A stretch of DNA of 64,000 nucleotides from Mycobacterium intracellulare ATCC 13950 (GTDB taxonomy: Bacteria > Actinomycetota > Actinomycetes > Mycobacteriales > Mycobacteriaceae), in assembly GCF_000277125.1 (NCBI RefSeq), contig NC_016946.1, forward strand, positions 2,852,001-2,916,000, read 5' to 3'. Under the pieces are notes generated by a model. It made no database searches. It was not told the origin of the DNA and saw only the letters and a program-made list of their open reading frames with translations. The position numbers were made by a program, and so were the translations under genes. This document shows positions 38,487 through 47,475 of this stretch, in pieces. Positions within the stretch are counted from its first letter, which is position 1. Every line of letters begins with the position of its first letter.

Positions 38487-38915
38487 CTACCGCAACGACG
38501 CGAGGTTGTTCACGGACTTTTGCACGTCCGATCGCAGCACCCTGGCGACCAGTCCCCCGATCGGCCCGCTGAGCAGGCCGCCTTTGAGGTCGGCGGTGAG
38601 GTGAAAGGTCGATCCCGGGTCGTTCGCCGACACGGTCATCTCCACATTGAGCCGGATTCCACCACGGCCACGGCCTTGCAGCTCAATCGATTTCGGCTCG
38701 TCGTACCGGGTGACGGTCCAATGGATGACGTTGCGGAAACCCTTGACCTTCACGCACGACGAGACACAGGTGCCTTCCTCGATCGTGTCGGGAACGGGGC
38801 TTCGCCACCCGGCGAAGATCGTCATCCACTCGTCGAACCGGTCCAGGTCCGACGCCAGCTTCCAGGCCGCTTCCGGCTCCACCTTCGAGGACACCGAAAC
38901 ATCTACTCGAGCCAA
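38487..38915 (-). CDS. SRPBCC (START-like) family protein
   Basis: A protein of 142 residues from TTG 38915, chosen because GGAGG lies 6 bases upstream and the family pattern (ARVDVSVSSKVEPEAAWKL) begins immediately. The helix-grip features are present: a N-terminal strand, DLDRFDEWM, beta-strands around IHWTVTRYDEP and a long C-terminal helix (GLVARVLRSDVQKSVNNLASL). Such proteins bind hydrophobic ligands or act as polyketide-type cyclases; none is specified here. It converges on the small membrane protein gene with only 4 bases between stops. Confidence 0.8.
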   Translation of the reverse strand: MARVDVSVSSKVEPEAAWKLASDLDRFDEWMTIFAGWRSPVPDTIEEGTCVSSCVKVKGFRNVIHWTVTRYDEPKSIELQGRGRGGIRLNVEMTVSANDPGSTFHLTADLKGGLLSGPIGGLVARVLRSDVQKSVNNLASLR

Positions 38916-39021
38916 GGCGTTCCTCCGCTCCTCCCCGATCCCAAGCGCCGCCACCCACGTGGTCAAACGCACAACCGTGGCTGGGTACCCCAACACCGCC
39001 GGCGCTATTCGTGGGGCAACC

Positions 39022-39579
39022 TCAGGGCCACGCCTGTTCGAGTTGCTGAGCGACGTCGATGATCTGTGCCGCCTGCGACGCCGGCGCGTCGATCTCGGCC
39101 GCGACGTACTGCGCGATGAATCGCCGGATCTCGCCGTCCACCCCCGCCAGGATCCGGAGCACCTCGCCGCGGATGGAATTCGACGAGACATTGACGGTGA
39201 TGTCGGAAGGCCTCGGCTTGGCGACGTCGACGATCAGCAGCAGCGGTTCGGCCGCGCGCGCGGTCGCTCGCAGGGCGATGTCACCCGAGACCACGAAGCG
39301 CTGCTTGTCGAGCCACAGGTCCACGAGCAGGTCGATCGACAGCGGTATGTGGATGACGAAGGTGATGCTGTCGCCCAGTCGGCGGGTGACGCGGGGCTCC
39401 TGGATGGAGACATTCGCACTGACTTTGGCGATCTTGCCCGGTCCCTGCGCGATCGGCTCCATGGCGAACTCGCTGCCGGCGATGTCGGCGAACGCGGCGG
39501 CGACACGCTCGGGGGTGACGGCGACCTCGAAGAACCTGCGACCGAATTCCTCGTAGGTGACAAAATCGTGATTCGACAT
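39022..39579 (-). CDS. conserved hypothetical protein (DUF2505-like)
   Basis: A protein of 185 residues from ATG 39579 (MSNHDFVTYEEFGRRFF). The pattern resembles mycobacterial DUF2505-like or lipid-binding proteins: a N-terminal helix ending VAAAFADIAGSEF, beta-strands in the middle, and a long C-terminal helix (EIRRFIAQYVAAEID). It is on the same strand as the SRPBCC gene 106 bases downstream and may be co-expressed. The family assignment is weak and no function can be stated. Confidence 0.7.
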   Translation of the reverse strand: MSNHDFVTYEEFGRRFFEVAVTPERVAAAFADIAGSEFAMEPIAQGPGKIAKVSANVSIQEPRVTRRLGDSITFVIHIPLSIDLLVDLWLDKQRFVVSGDIALRATARAAEPLLLIVDVAKPRPSDITVNVSSNSIRGEVLRILAGVDGEIRRFIAQYVAAEIDAPASQAAQIIDVAQQLEQAWP

Positions 39580-39806
39580 AGGCTTATACCGTCTCACGTC
39601 ACCTGCCCGAACGACCGCTGATCCGCTCGCGTCGCAGGAATTACGCGCGCGTTCCCGTCCCGTCGCACCGGGCCCGCCCGGCCGACGCCCGGCTGGTGAT
39701 CTGCGTCCATCCCGCCGGCCTGTGAGGCCCGCCACACGTGGCAGCTTCGATTCGATGCGTCGGCCCCGGGCCTGGGAGGCTTGATCGCGGAGGTGTTTTC
39801 AGTCTC

Positions 39807-41495
39807 ATGCCCCAGGAAGTAATCGACCGCCGCCCGGGCCTGGCCAGGGTCGCGGAAGCGCTCATCTGGCTCGGCGGCGGAGACGGCCGCGAGGCCGGCG
39901 AACGCCACGAGCGGTCCGCCCACGCGGTGGCCGGCGCCGTCGTGATGCTGGGAGCCGCGCTGGCCTGGCTGGTCGCGGCGCTGGCAGTGGGCGGGTCGGC
40001 CCGCGCGACGAGCGTTGCCGTCGTGCCGCTGACCGTCGTCTTCGGCCTGCTGGCCGGCGCGGTAACCCGCGCCACCGTGCCGGGCTCCCACCGGAGCCGC
40101 CCGGGCCTCGTGGGACGCGCCGCGATGGCGGCCGCGGTCGGCGTCATCGTCGGCGAACTAGCCACGTTGGTGATCCTGTCCGGTTCGATCGACCAGCGTG
40201 TCGACGAACGCGCTGCGCGCGCCGCGGAATCGGCGCCCGCGGTCGCGCAGGCATCGGCATCGCTACAGCGCACCGAGGAGGCGCGCGCCGCGCTCGAGCG
40301 CGCCGTCACGCAGGCCCGCGATCGGCAGGACAGGGCCCTGGTCGTCGCCCGCTGTGAATATCACCCCACCCCCGGTTGCCCGCAGACCCGGATCACCGGC
40401 GTTCCGGGACCCGGACCCGAAACCCGCACTGGCAACGAGCTTCTCAACGACGCCCAGCATGAACTCGACGCCGCACTGTCCGCGCGGGACAGCCGCGCGC
40501 CGGCGTTGGATGCCACGATCTCGCGACAGGAGCAAGACCTGCAGGATGCGCGGCGCGGCGTCATCGCCGACGCCGGCCGGGGCCTGGGCGCACGGTGGGT
40601 CGCGATGAATGACCTCGCGTGGAACACCGCGGGGGCCCAAGCCCTGCGTGTGCTGACCATCGGGGCGTGCGTGCTGCTGTACCTGGCGCCACTGATCCTG
40701 GGGTTGTGGCGCGGGCAGACAACTTACGATCGCCACGCCGCCGCGCGCGCGGAGCGCGACCGCGCCGAACTCGACGCGGACACCGCCATCGCAATCAAGC
40801 GGGCCGAGGTCCGCCGCGACGCCGAGATCATGTGGGCCGAGCACCAATTGACCCAGGCCCGGCTCGCCATCGAGGCGCAGACCGAGATCGACCGCGAGCA
40901 TCAGCGTCGCCGTGTCCTGCAGGCCCTCGAGCACCCGGTGCACGCGCCGTCGCGGCGGGCCGTCGAACCGGTCGAGGACGGCGGGTATCTGCCGATCGCC
41001 GCCGAAGCGGAGGCGGCCAGCCGGGCGATCGCCCAGCGGCCCGCGCCGGAGGCGGGCGACGAGATCGCGCGGCCCGACGAGCGAAACGCGCCGTTGATCC
41101 CGTCGCTCCCGGAGGCGACCCGGGCCGCCGCCCGCTGGATCAGGCCGCTGGTACCGCCGTTCGTGGCGCGGGTGATCGACACCACGACCCAGCCGCTACG
41201 CACCGCGCGCCACGTGTTTGAAGGGGTACTCGAAGAGACCGAAGAGATCACGTTCGCGCTGAAGCGAACCCGCACGGTGACCGTCAACTCCGAGGCGTCG
41301 AGCGCCGAACTGCCCGCGGGCGAAGGTGGTGCCGAAACGCCGTCTGCCCGGACGGAATTCGTCACCTCATCGCGCTACACACCCGGCGAGGGTCGCCTGC
41401 CGGCCGCCGGACACGCACCGGAGTTGGCGACGCGCGGAGCGCCGCGGGATTTGGGTGCGTCGGAAGGGCCGCGCCAACTGCCGCCGCCGAAATAG
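39807..41495 (+). CDS. DUF4407 membrane protein with coiled coil
   Basis: A protein of 562 residues from ATG 39807. Four transmembrane helices are expected: two near 38-80, one near 95-120, and one near 280-302 (ALRVLTIGACVLLYLAPLIL). Between them lies a long charged helical segment (about 125-265) containing a CEYHPTPGCP loop, and after them another coiled coil (about 310-375). The tail is disordered and rich in Ala/Glu/Arg. This architecture fits DUF4407, whose function is unknown. It converges on the methyltransferase gene with 23 bases between them. Confidence 0.82.
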   Translation: MPQEVIDRRPGLARVAEALIWLGGGDGREAGERHERSAHAVAGAVVMLGAALAWLVAALAVGGSARATSVAVVPLTVVFGLLAGAVTRATVPGSHRSRPGLVGRAAMAAAVGVIVGELATLVILSGSIDQRVDERAARAAESAPAVAQASASLQRTEEARAALERAVTQARDRQDRALVVARCEYHPTPGCPQTRITGVPGPGPETRTGNELLNDAQHELDAALSARDSRAPALDATISRQEQDLQDARRGVIADAGRGLGARWVAMNDLAWNTAGAQALRVLTIGACVLLYLAPLILGLWRGQTTYDRHAAARAERDRAELDADTAIAIKRAEVRRDAEIMWAEHQLTQARLAIEAQTEIDREHQRRRVLQALEHPVHAPSRRAVEPVEDGGYLPIAAEAEAASRAIAQRPAPEAGDEIARPDERNAPLIPSLPEATRAAARWIRPLVPPFVARVIDTTTQPLRTARHVFEGVLEETEEITFALKRTRTVTVNSEASSAELPAGEGGAETPSARTEFVTSSRYTPGEGRLPAAGHAPELATRGAPRDLGASEGPRQLPPPK

Positions 41496-41518
41496 CCTGG
41501 CGCTATTGCGGACCGAAG

Positions 41519-42343
41519 CTAGGCCTTGACCGCCTCGACGAAGTAGCCGCGCGGTATTCCGGGCACGTCGAGCGGGACCACCGGGTGGTCCCAGCGATTC
41601 CACTTCGTTCCAGGCTCGGCGACATCGGTGACGTGGGCCGTCCAGCCGTGCCGCTCGACGAGGGACGCCGGTGCGTCAGTACCGAACGTCCATGGCGCAC
41701 CGAGGCGCCGCATGAATTCCAGGGTGGGCTGCAGGAATTCGGCTTCCAGCAACGTCGCCCCGACCAGGTCATAGAGCACCCGCGAACCCGGCGCGGACAA
41801 CGCGTCGATTCTGGCGAACAAGGCGTCGACATCCGATGCATCGAGGTACTGCAGCAGACCCTCGACTAGCCACACCGCCGGTGCGGACGACGAAAACCCC
41901 TGGGAACGCAGCGCCTTCGGCCAATCGTCGGCCAGATCGATGCCCACCGCAACCCGCTGGCACCGGGGTTGCTCGCCGGCGAGCCGTTCGTCCTTGATGG
42001 CGGTCACCCGGGGCTGGTCGACTTCGTAAACGGTGGTGTCCGGCTGCCACGGCAGACGGTATGCGCGGGCGTCCATGCCTGCGGCGAGGATCACCACCTG
42101 CGAAATGCCGTCCGATTGAGCCCGCAGCAGGCGCTCATCCCAGAAGCGCGTCCGGATGGCGATCTGCGGTGACGTCGCGCCCGTCTTCGCCACGGCTTGG
42201 GCAAGCAATTCGCGCCCCTCGTCGCCGGCGAGCCGTTCGGCGAACGGATCGGTGAACAGTCGGTCCCGGCGCGCGGATTCCTCGGCGCGCATCGCGGCAA
42301 CCAACAGGCCCGTGTGGGCGACGGCTAATCTGGTGTCTTCCAT
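41519..42343 (-). CDS. SAM-dependent methyltransferase (TIGR00027 family)
   Basis: A protein of 274 residues from ATG 42343. It has the hallmarks of the large mycobacterial putative methyltransferase family: a N-terminal AMRAEESARRDRLFTDPFA segment, the SAM-binding VVILAAGMDARAYRL (about 85-99) and a VYEVDQPRV acidic-loop motif, and WLVEGLLQYLD further on. Substrates of this family are unknown. The start lies 7 bases after the stop of the AraC-type gene, so the two are co-transcribed and the regulator may control this enzyme. Confidence 0.9.
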   Translation of the reverse strand: MEDTRLAVAHTGLLVAAMRAEESARRDRLFTDPFAERLAGDEGRELLAQAVAKTGATSPQIAIRTRFWDERLLRAQSDGISQVVILAAGMDARAYRLPWQPDTTVYEVDQPRVTAIKDERLAGEQPRCQRVAVGIDLADDWPKALRSQGFSSSAPAVWLVEGLLQYLDASDVDALFARIDALSAPGSRVLYDLVGATLLEAEFLQPTLEFMRRLGAPWTFGTDAPASLVERHGWTAHVTDVAEPGTKWNRWDHPVVPLDVPGIPRGYFVEAVKA

Positions 42344-42350
42344 GTCGCAA

Positions 42351-43202
42351 TCATGAGCACACACGAACGAATGGTCTTGGATATTTGTGCCGCCCGAGCG
42401 GGACGTGGCTGGGCAACAGGATGCGCTGCCGCCGGTAGCAGGTCGGCGTCGTCCCGCTGAAAGCCCGGAATTCCCGCACGAAATGGGACTGGTCGAAATA
42501 CCCTAGGTCGGCGGCGATGCGGGCGCCGGGCGTGCCGTCACCAAGGCGCTTCAGCGCGGCTTGGAAGCGCCGGGCACGGGCAAATTCCTTTGGGGGCAAG
42601 CCAGCTTCGGCGCGGAACAGGGCGATGAGCCGCTTGGTGGACAGTCCGGTCATGCGGCGGACGTCAGCCAGTCGAATCGAGGGATCGGCCTCGACCGCAG
42701 CCATCGCGGCGGCGACGCCGGGATGGCGATGCACCGACGAGCGCGCCTGCGCGAGCATGAACTGCTCCAGCAGACGAAACCTGGCCGGGACGGACGGTGC
42801 CTCGATCAGGCGCTCGTGCAAGTCGCGTCCTTGCCGTCCCCAGATCTCACCGACGCCCACGGGTCCATCCGCCAGGTCGCCCAACGGTATGCCCAGAAAC
42901 GGAAATGCGCCCCCGGGCCGGAAATGGATGGCCACGACGGGCTCGTCGGCAGCGATGTCCGAGACGTAGGGCGTGTTCTGTGATCCCGTGATGAAGGCAG
43001 GCGGAACGCTCATCTCGGTGGTGCCGTCGGCGGCATAGAGGTCCAGTTGCTGGCGGTGGCCGACGTCGAAGACGATCGTCACCGCGCCGCGCGGCAGCGC
43101 CCGGCTTCGGTAGGTGGCCCCGCGATGGAGCCAATGCCCGAAGAATTCGATATGGTCCGCCAGCTCAGAGCGCGGGCGGTACAGCCGGGGCCCCGAGCCC
43201 AT
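42351..43202 (-). CDS. AraC-family transcriptional regulator
   Basis: A protein of 283 residues from ATG 43202. The N-terminal part (about 1-150) is the DUF6597-like sensory domain (HRGATYRSRALPRGAVTIVF; a VVAIHFRPGGAFPFLG strand). The C-terminal part (about 160-260) is an AraC DNA-binding domain with two helix-turn-helix motifs (RLADVRRMTGLSTKRLIALF and the RIAADLGYFDQSHFVREFR motif, with GTTPTCYRR after it). It directly precedes the methyltransferase gene. Ligand and targets cannot be told. Confidence 0.92.
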   Translation of the reverse strand: MGSGPRLYRPRSELADHIEFFGHWLHRGATYRSRALPRGAVTIVFDVGHRQQLDLYAADGTTEMSVPPAFITGSQNTPYVSDIAADEPVVAIHFRPGGAFPFLGIPLGDLADGPVGVGEIWGRQGRDLHERLIEAPSVPARFRLLEQFMLAQARSSVHRHPGVAAAMAAVEADPSIRLADVRRMTGLSTKRLIALFRAEAGLPPKEFARARRFQAALKRLGDGTPGARIAADLGYFDQSHFVREFRAFSGTTPTCYRRQRILLPSHVPLGRHKYPRPFVRVCS

Positions 43203-43537
43203 CAGCGGACCCGGTTCACATCGCGTTGGACACCGGCCACAGATGACATTCTCGCACTTCGCTCGACGCCCACATCTTTTGGATTCGGTGTGCGCCCGTC
43301 AGCGGAACAGGCTTATGCCGTAGTCGGTTTCAAACATCGGTCGACGGGCCGCCCGATTTTTCCGCCAGCGCCTGCTGCCGCGCCCGCGAGCCGGCCAATA
43401 GAGCTCGAGCCCGAAGGCGCGACCCGCAGAACGGTCGGGTGCTTCATCGAAAGAGTTATCGAAAGAGTTGTCGAGAGAGTTGGAGACGGCCGGGTTACCC
43501 CTCGAAAGCTCGGCCGTCCCAACGTCTTGGTGCCCGC
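43203..43537. other. intergenic region with a 12-bp tandem repeat
   Basis: A 335-base stretch upstream of the AraC gene and downstream of the ANTAR gene. It has no supported CDS. Three tandem copies of a 12-base unit lie at 43447-43482 (listed separately). The AraC promoter should lie at its left end. Confidence 0.5.
43447..43482. repeat. three tandem copies of a 12-bp unit
   Basis: The units are TCGAAAGAGTTA, TCGAAAGAGTTG and TCGAGAGAGTTG, directly adjacent. The array is AT-richer than its surroundings and lies in non-coding DNA, 56 bases past the ANTAR gene stop and 245 bases from the AraC start. It could vary in copy number between strains or serve as repeated binding sites. Confidence 0.8.
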
Positions 43538-43825
43538 TCAACAGGGCACTGCGGCGGACTCGAACAACCGACCCCATTCGTGCCGCGCCGCGGACTGGGC
43601 GTCGGCGAAACTGGGTGTCTGTTGACCGTCGCCGGCCAGGTGCACCAGCGCCCATGCCATCGCGAACACCGGAACCTTGTGCCGCAATGCCGCACTGTGC
43701 AATTCGTCCAGGGCGGCCTCCGAGGGGCACCGGCGCAGGCCGATGAGGATGCCCCGCGCGGTGTCGAGGATGCGACCGGAGTGCGGGCCGCACGAAGTCT
43801 GGGCGGGAACCCAGTTCGATGTCAT
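43538..43825 (-). CDS. ANTAR-domain protein
   Basis: A protein of 95 residues from ATG 43825, chosen for its AGGAGG site 10 bases upstream; an in-frame ATG at 43903 would add 26 residues but has no ribosome site. Residues about 18-70 (ILDTARGILIGLRRCPSEAA then KVPVFAMAWALVHLAGD) match the three-helix ANTAR RNA-binding domain of AmiR/NasR-type antiterminators. No receiver, GAF or PAS sensor domain is present, so it is much shorter than usual ANTAR regulators. It could act in trans on hairpin pairs in leader transcripts. Its target is unknown. Confidence 0.78.
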   Translation of the reverse strand: MTSNWVPAQTSCGPHSGRILDTARGILIGLRRCPSEAALDELHSAALRHKVPVFAMAWALVHLAGDGQQTPSFADAQSAARHEWGRLFESAAVPC

Positions 43826-44094
43826 GCTGTGGATACCTCCTGCGGCGCCGTCAATGAATCCGCCACTCACGTACCGGACGAGGAATTCGTGTGTGCTACG
43901 CATCGTCGCGGCCGCATACCTCAAAAGCGCCCTGTGCCATGATTTGTCGATGGCCTGCGTTCTGCCAGACCGCGGGAGACATTGATATCCGCCCGTGACC
44001 CTTTCGGAATCGGCTGCTAACCACGGAATCCGCGACGCGTGGTATCGAAACAGATTGCGAATCCCGCGATTAGGTCGCTCCCCCGCGCGCGGCC

Positions 44095-45318
44095 TTAGAG
44101 AATCGCCCCGAGCTCCTTGGCCTTGGCGATGTCGTCCCAATCGACGTCGAGCTCCAGCAGGATCTCCTCGGTGTGCTGGCCGTGTTCGGGTGCACGCGCG
44201 GGCGCCGGCGGGGTTTCGTCGAATTGCACCGGGGCGGCGACGATCCGGTACTTCTCGCCGTGGTCGTCCACGTTGGTCACCACGTATCCGTTGGGCTCGA
44301 CCTGCGGGTCGTTGAGGGTCTCCCGCGGCGTCGCCAGGGCGCCCCACACGCCGGGTTCGTCCGCAAGCACACGTTGCCAGTGCGCGAGGTCGTGGCGGGC
44401 GAACGCATCCGCGAAGAGTTCGGTCGCCGCGGCCGCGTTGGCGATCAGGTTGCTCGACGGGACAAATCGCTCGTCGTCGGCCAGCTCGGCCAGGCCCATA
44501 CGCCGGCAGAAGCCCACCCAAAACTTGTCCGGCTGCAGGAAGACCAGTTGGATCCACCTGCCGTCCTTGGTCTTGTAGCGGTTGACGAGCGGGTTGATGG
44601 CCAGCCCCGGCGGGGCGCCCGGAATCCCGTCGATGTCGAAGAAGTCGGCGGCCGAAATGGACGGCGCTATCGACCACATCGCCTGGGCCAGCAGCGAGGA
44701 GTCGACGATCGTGGGCTCGCCGGTGCGTTCGCGGTGGAACAGGGCGGCGCAGACACCGCCGGCCAGTGTCGCCCCACCCTGCAGGTCACCGAAACCCGGC
44801 CCCTGAACCGCCGGGGTCTCGGTGCCGAACGGTGTGAGCGTGTACGCGACCCCGCCCCGCGCGAGGTACGTCGCGGCGTCGAATCCGCCCCTGTCCCGGT
44901 CCGGTCCCCGCACGCCCAGCCCGGTGCCGCGCGCGATGATGATCTTCGGGTTGAACGAGCGGATGTCGTCGACGGTCAGGCGGGCCCGCTCGAGCGCGCC
45001 CGGAAGCCAATTGGTCAAGAAGACGTCCGCGCTGGCCAGCAGCCGGCCGAACAGCTCACGGCCGGTCGCCGATTTGATGTCGATCCCGATGCTGCGCTTC
45101 CCGCGGTTGCCCAACTCGAGGATGAAGTCGGCGTCGGGGCGGGCGGCTTGCCGGGTGAAACCTCCGACGACCAGCGCGCGGCCCGGGTCGCCCGAGGTGA
45201 CACCCTCCACCTTGATGACGTCGGCGCCCCAGTCCGACAGGGCCGCACCGGCCGACGGCACGTACGTCCACGACGCCAATTCCACCACCCGCACGCCGCG
45301 CAGTACCCCGTCGGACAT
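44095..45318 (-). CDS. CaiB/BaiF family CoA-transferase (class III)
   Basis: A protein of 407 residues from ATG 45318 (GAGGGG 7 bases upstream; a TTG two codons earlier is less likely). The family III features are visible: a start around VVELASWTYVPSAG, the WGADVIKVEG segment, and the likely catalytic Asp147 in RGGFDAATYLARGG. These enzymes move CoA from one carboxylic acid to another without ATP. It is divergent from the SDR gene that begins the catabolic operon (285 bases apart), so it probably activates or recycles an acid of the same pathway. Confidence 0.9.
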   Translation of the reverse strand: MSDGVLRGVRVVELASWTYVPSAGAALSDWGADVIKVEGVTSGDPGRALVVGGFTRQAARPDADFILELGNRGKRSIGIDIKSATGRELFGRLLASADVFLTNWLPGALERARLTVDDIRSFNPKIIIARGTGLGVRGPDRDRGGFDAATYLARGGVAYTLTPFGTETPAVQGPGFGDLQGGATLAGGVCAALFHRERTGEPTIVDSSLLAQAMWSIAPSISAADFFDIDGIPGAPPGLAINPLVNRYKTKDGRWIQLVFLQPDKFWVGFCRRMGLAELADDERFVPSSNLIANAAAATELFADAFARHDLAHWQRVLADEPGVWGALATPRETLNDPQVEPNGYVVTNVDDHGEKYRIVAAPVQFDETPPAPARAPEHGQHTEEILLELDVDWDDIAKAKELGAIL

Positions 45319-45349
45319 CGCCAATCCCCTCGCTCGCCGCCATTCCTTG

Positions 45350-45371
45350 CTATTTTAGATATTCTAGCTAG
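45350..45371. promoter_or_regulatory. AT-rich palindromes between divergent catabolic genes
   Basis: In an otherwise GC-rich divergent spacer, TAGATATTCTA (45356-45366, TAGA/TCTA arms) runs into CTAGCTAG (45364-45371). On the minus strand TAAAAT here fits a -10 element for the CoA-transferase gene. The cluster could be a combined promoter and repressor site controlling both directions. Confidence 0.4.
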
Positions 45372-45603
45372 TCTTGGGCGTAGTGATAGCCCATCCGCAG
45401 GTCAGCGCAGTTTTTCCGGGAAGAGATGCGATGGAGCCGGCCGAAGGTCTCGTTTCGCCAACCGCCGCGGTGATCGCGCGCCCCGCCACCGCCCAGACGG
45501 GTGACCGGCCCCCTCATCCTCGCCCGGGCCCGCTGCCGTCACACCGAATACCGTTGGGCCCCAATGTGAATCGCGACGTAGCCGGACGGACGAAGGGCGG
45601 CCG

Positions 45604-46467
45604 ATGGGCAGAGTAGCGGGCAAGGTGGCCGTCATCAGCGGCGCCGCACGCGGCCAGGGCCGCTCGCACGCGCGGATGCTGGCCGCCGAGGGCGCGGACA
45701 TCATCGCGGTGGATTTGTGTGCCGACATCGAAACCAACGAATACCCCCTGGCCCGTCCGGAGGACCTCGACGAGACGGCGCGGCTGGTCGAAAAGGAAGG
45801 GCAACGCGCGTACACGGCGGTCGCGGACGTTCGCGACCGCGTGGCCTTGTCCGCCGCCATCGATGCCGGCGTCGCCGAGTTCGGGCATCTGGACGTCGTG
45901 GTCGCCAACGCGGGCATCTGCCCCCTGACCGCGGGTCTGCCGCCGCAAGCCTTCGCCGACGCGGTGGACGTGGATCTCATCGGCGTGCTGAACCTGGTGC
46001 ACGCGAGCCTCAAACACCTGCGCTCCGGCGCGTCGATCATCGTCATCGGCTCCAACGCGGCGTTCATGTCATCGATGAATACCAGCGGGATCGACGGTGG
46101 CCCCGGCGGGGCCGGGTACGCCTTCGCGAAACTGGCTGCCGCACACTACGTCAACGACTTCGCGTTGGCGCTGGCCCGGTTTTCCATCCGGATGAACGCT
46201 GTGCATCCGACGAACGTCAACACCGACATGCTGCACAGCCCACCGATGTATCGCGCCTTCCGGCCCGATCTGGCGGAGCCGACTCGCGAGGATGCCGAGC
46301 CGGTGTTCCCGCTCGTGCAGGCGATGCCGGTCCCCTACGTCGAGCCCGAAGACATCAGCGAGGCGGTGCTGTTCCTCGCCTCGGACGCGGCGCGCTACAT
46401 CACCGGACAGCAGTTGCGCGTCGACGCCGGGGGCTTCCTCAAGGTCAAACCCTGGTCGGGAGCGTGA
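45604..46467 (+). CDS. mycofactocin-type short-chain dehydrogenase
   Basis: A protein of 287 residues from ATG 45604 with GAAGGG upstream. It has the Rossmann motif GAARGQG (13-19) followed by RSHARMLAAEGADIIAVDLC and an insert (ETNEYPLARPEDLDETARLV) that together mark the mycofactocin-coupled SDR group; in these, tightly bound NAD is recycled by the peptide-derived cofactor mycofactocin. The catalytic Tyr/Lys lie in GYAFAKLAA. It probably oxidises an alcohol intermediate. It begins the plus-strand operon and its stop overlaps the next start (TGATG). Confidence 0.92.
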   Translation: MGRVAGKVAVISGAARGQGRSHARMLAAEGADIIAVDLCADIETNEYPLARPEDLDETARLVEKEGQRAYTAVADVRDRVALSAAIDAGVAEFGHLDVVVANAGICPLTAGLPPQAFADAVDVDLIGVLNLVHASLKHLRSGASIIVIGSNAAFMSSMNTSGIDGGPGGAGYAFAKLAAAHYVNDFALALARFSIRMNAVHPTNVNTDMLHSPPMYRAFRPDLAEPTREDAEPVFPLVQAMPVPYVEPEDISEAVLFLASDAARYITGQQLRVDAGGFLKVKPWSGA

Positions 46468-47471
46468 TGACCACCGAACACGATGCACCGCAATCGGTCT
46501 CGCAGGGCGTCGAGCGTCGCCTGTACGAATTGATGGTGCTGATGAAGGCGGCCGACGATCGATTGTCCAAGGGCATCGGCACCGGCGAGTTCATGTGCGT
46601 GTACTGGCCCTCGCGGGGCCAGGAGGCGATCGCCGCAGCGATGGGCGTGGCGCTGCGGCCCGACGACCAGCTGGTGACGACCTACCGCGGCCTGCACGAC
46701 CTGATCGGCAAGGGCGTCCCGCTCGAGGAGATCTACGGCGAGATGATGGGCCGCACGGTGGGCGCCGGCCGGGGCAAGGGCGGCACCATGCACATCGCCA
46801 ATCCCGCCAAGGGCGTGATGCTTTCGACGGGCATCGTCGGCGCTGGGCCACCCGTGGCCGTCGGGCTGGCGATGGCCGCCAAACGCAAGGGCATCGACCG
46901 CGTCACGGTGGTCAGCTTCGGCGACGGCGCCACGAACACCGGCTCGTTTCACGAGGCCGCCAACATGGCCGCGCTGTGGGACCTGCCGCTCGTTTTCGTC
47001 TGCCAGAACAACCTCTACGCCGAGATGACACCGACATCGGACACCATGAAGCTCGAACACGTCGCCGACCGGGCCGCCGGCTACGGCATGCCGGGCGTGC
47101 GCGTCGACGGCAACGACCCGCTCGCGGTGAAAGCGGCGCTCGACGACGCGCTGCGGCGGGCGCGCGACGGAGGCGGCCCCACCTTCATCGAGTGCGTCAC
47201 GTTCCGCTTCCGCGGCCATTACTTCGGCGACCGGACGCCCTACATCCCCGCCGAACAACTCGAGGCGGCGCTGGCCGCCGACCCGGTGCCCCGGTTCCGC
47301 AGCCACCTGGAAGGGACCGGCGTCTGCGATCACGACGATCTCGTCCGCATCGACAGCGACGCGGCGGCCGCGGTGGAGGCGGCCCTGCGGACCGTGCTGG
47401 GCGCGGACTCCCCGTCGATCGACGAACTCGACCGCGACGTATACGTCGCCCCGATCGCGTTCCCGGTGTAA
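46467..47471 (+). CDS. 2-oxoacid/acetoin dehydrogenase E1 component, alpha subunit
   Basis: A protein of 334 residues from ATG 46467, overlapping the SDR stop by one base. It carries the thiamine diphosphate motif (GDGATNTGS ... CQNNLYAE, about 152-190) of E1 alpha subunits of the pyruvate/acetoin dehydrogenase type. With the beta subunit encoded 4 bases downstream it should decarboxylate a 2-oxoacid, or cleave an acyloin, and pass the acyl group to lipoate. The lipoyl carrier is encoded two genes on. The substrate is not clear; acetoin, pyruvate and a ring-cleavage product are all possible. Confidence 0.93.
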   Translation: MTTEHDAPQSVSQGVERRLYELMVLMKAADDRLSKGIGTGEFMCVYWPSRGQEAIAAAMGVALRPDDQLVTTYRGLHDLIGKGVPLEEIYGEMMGRTVGAGRGKGGTMHIANPAKGVMLSTGIVGAGPPVAVGLAMAAKRKGIDRVTVVSFGDGATNTGSFHEAANMAALWDLPLVFVCQNNLYAEMTPTSDTMKLEHVADRAAGYGMPGVRVDGNDPLAVKAALDDALRRARDGGGPTFIECVTFRFRGHYFGDRTPYIPAEQLEAALAADPVPRFRSHLEGTGVCDHDDLVRIDSDAAAAVEAALRTVLGADSPSIDELDRDVYVAPIAFPV

Positions 47472-47475
47472 GCGC

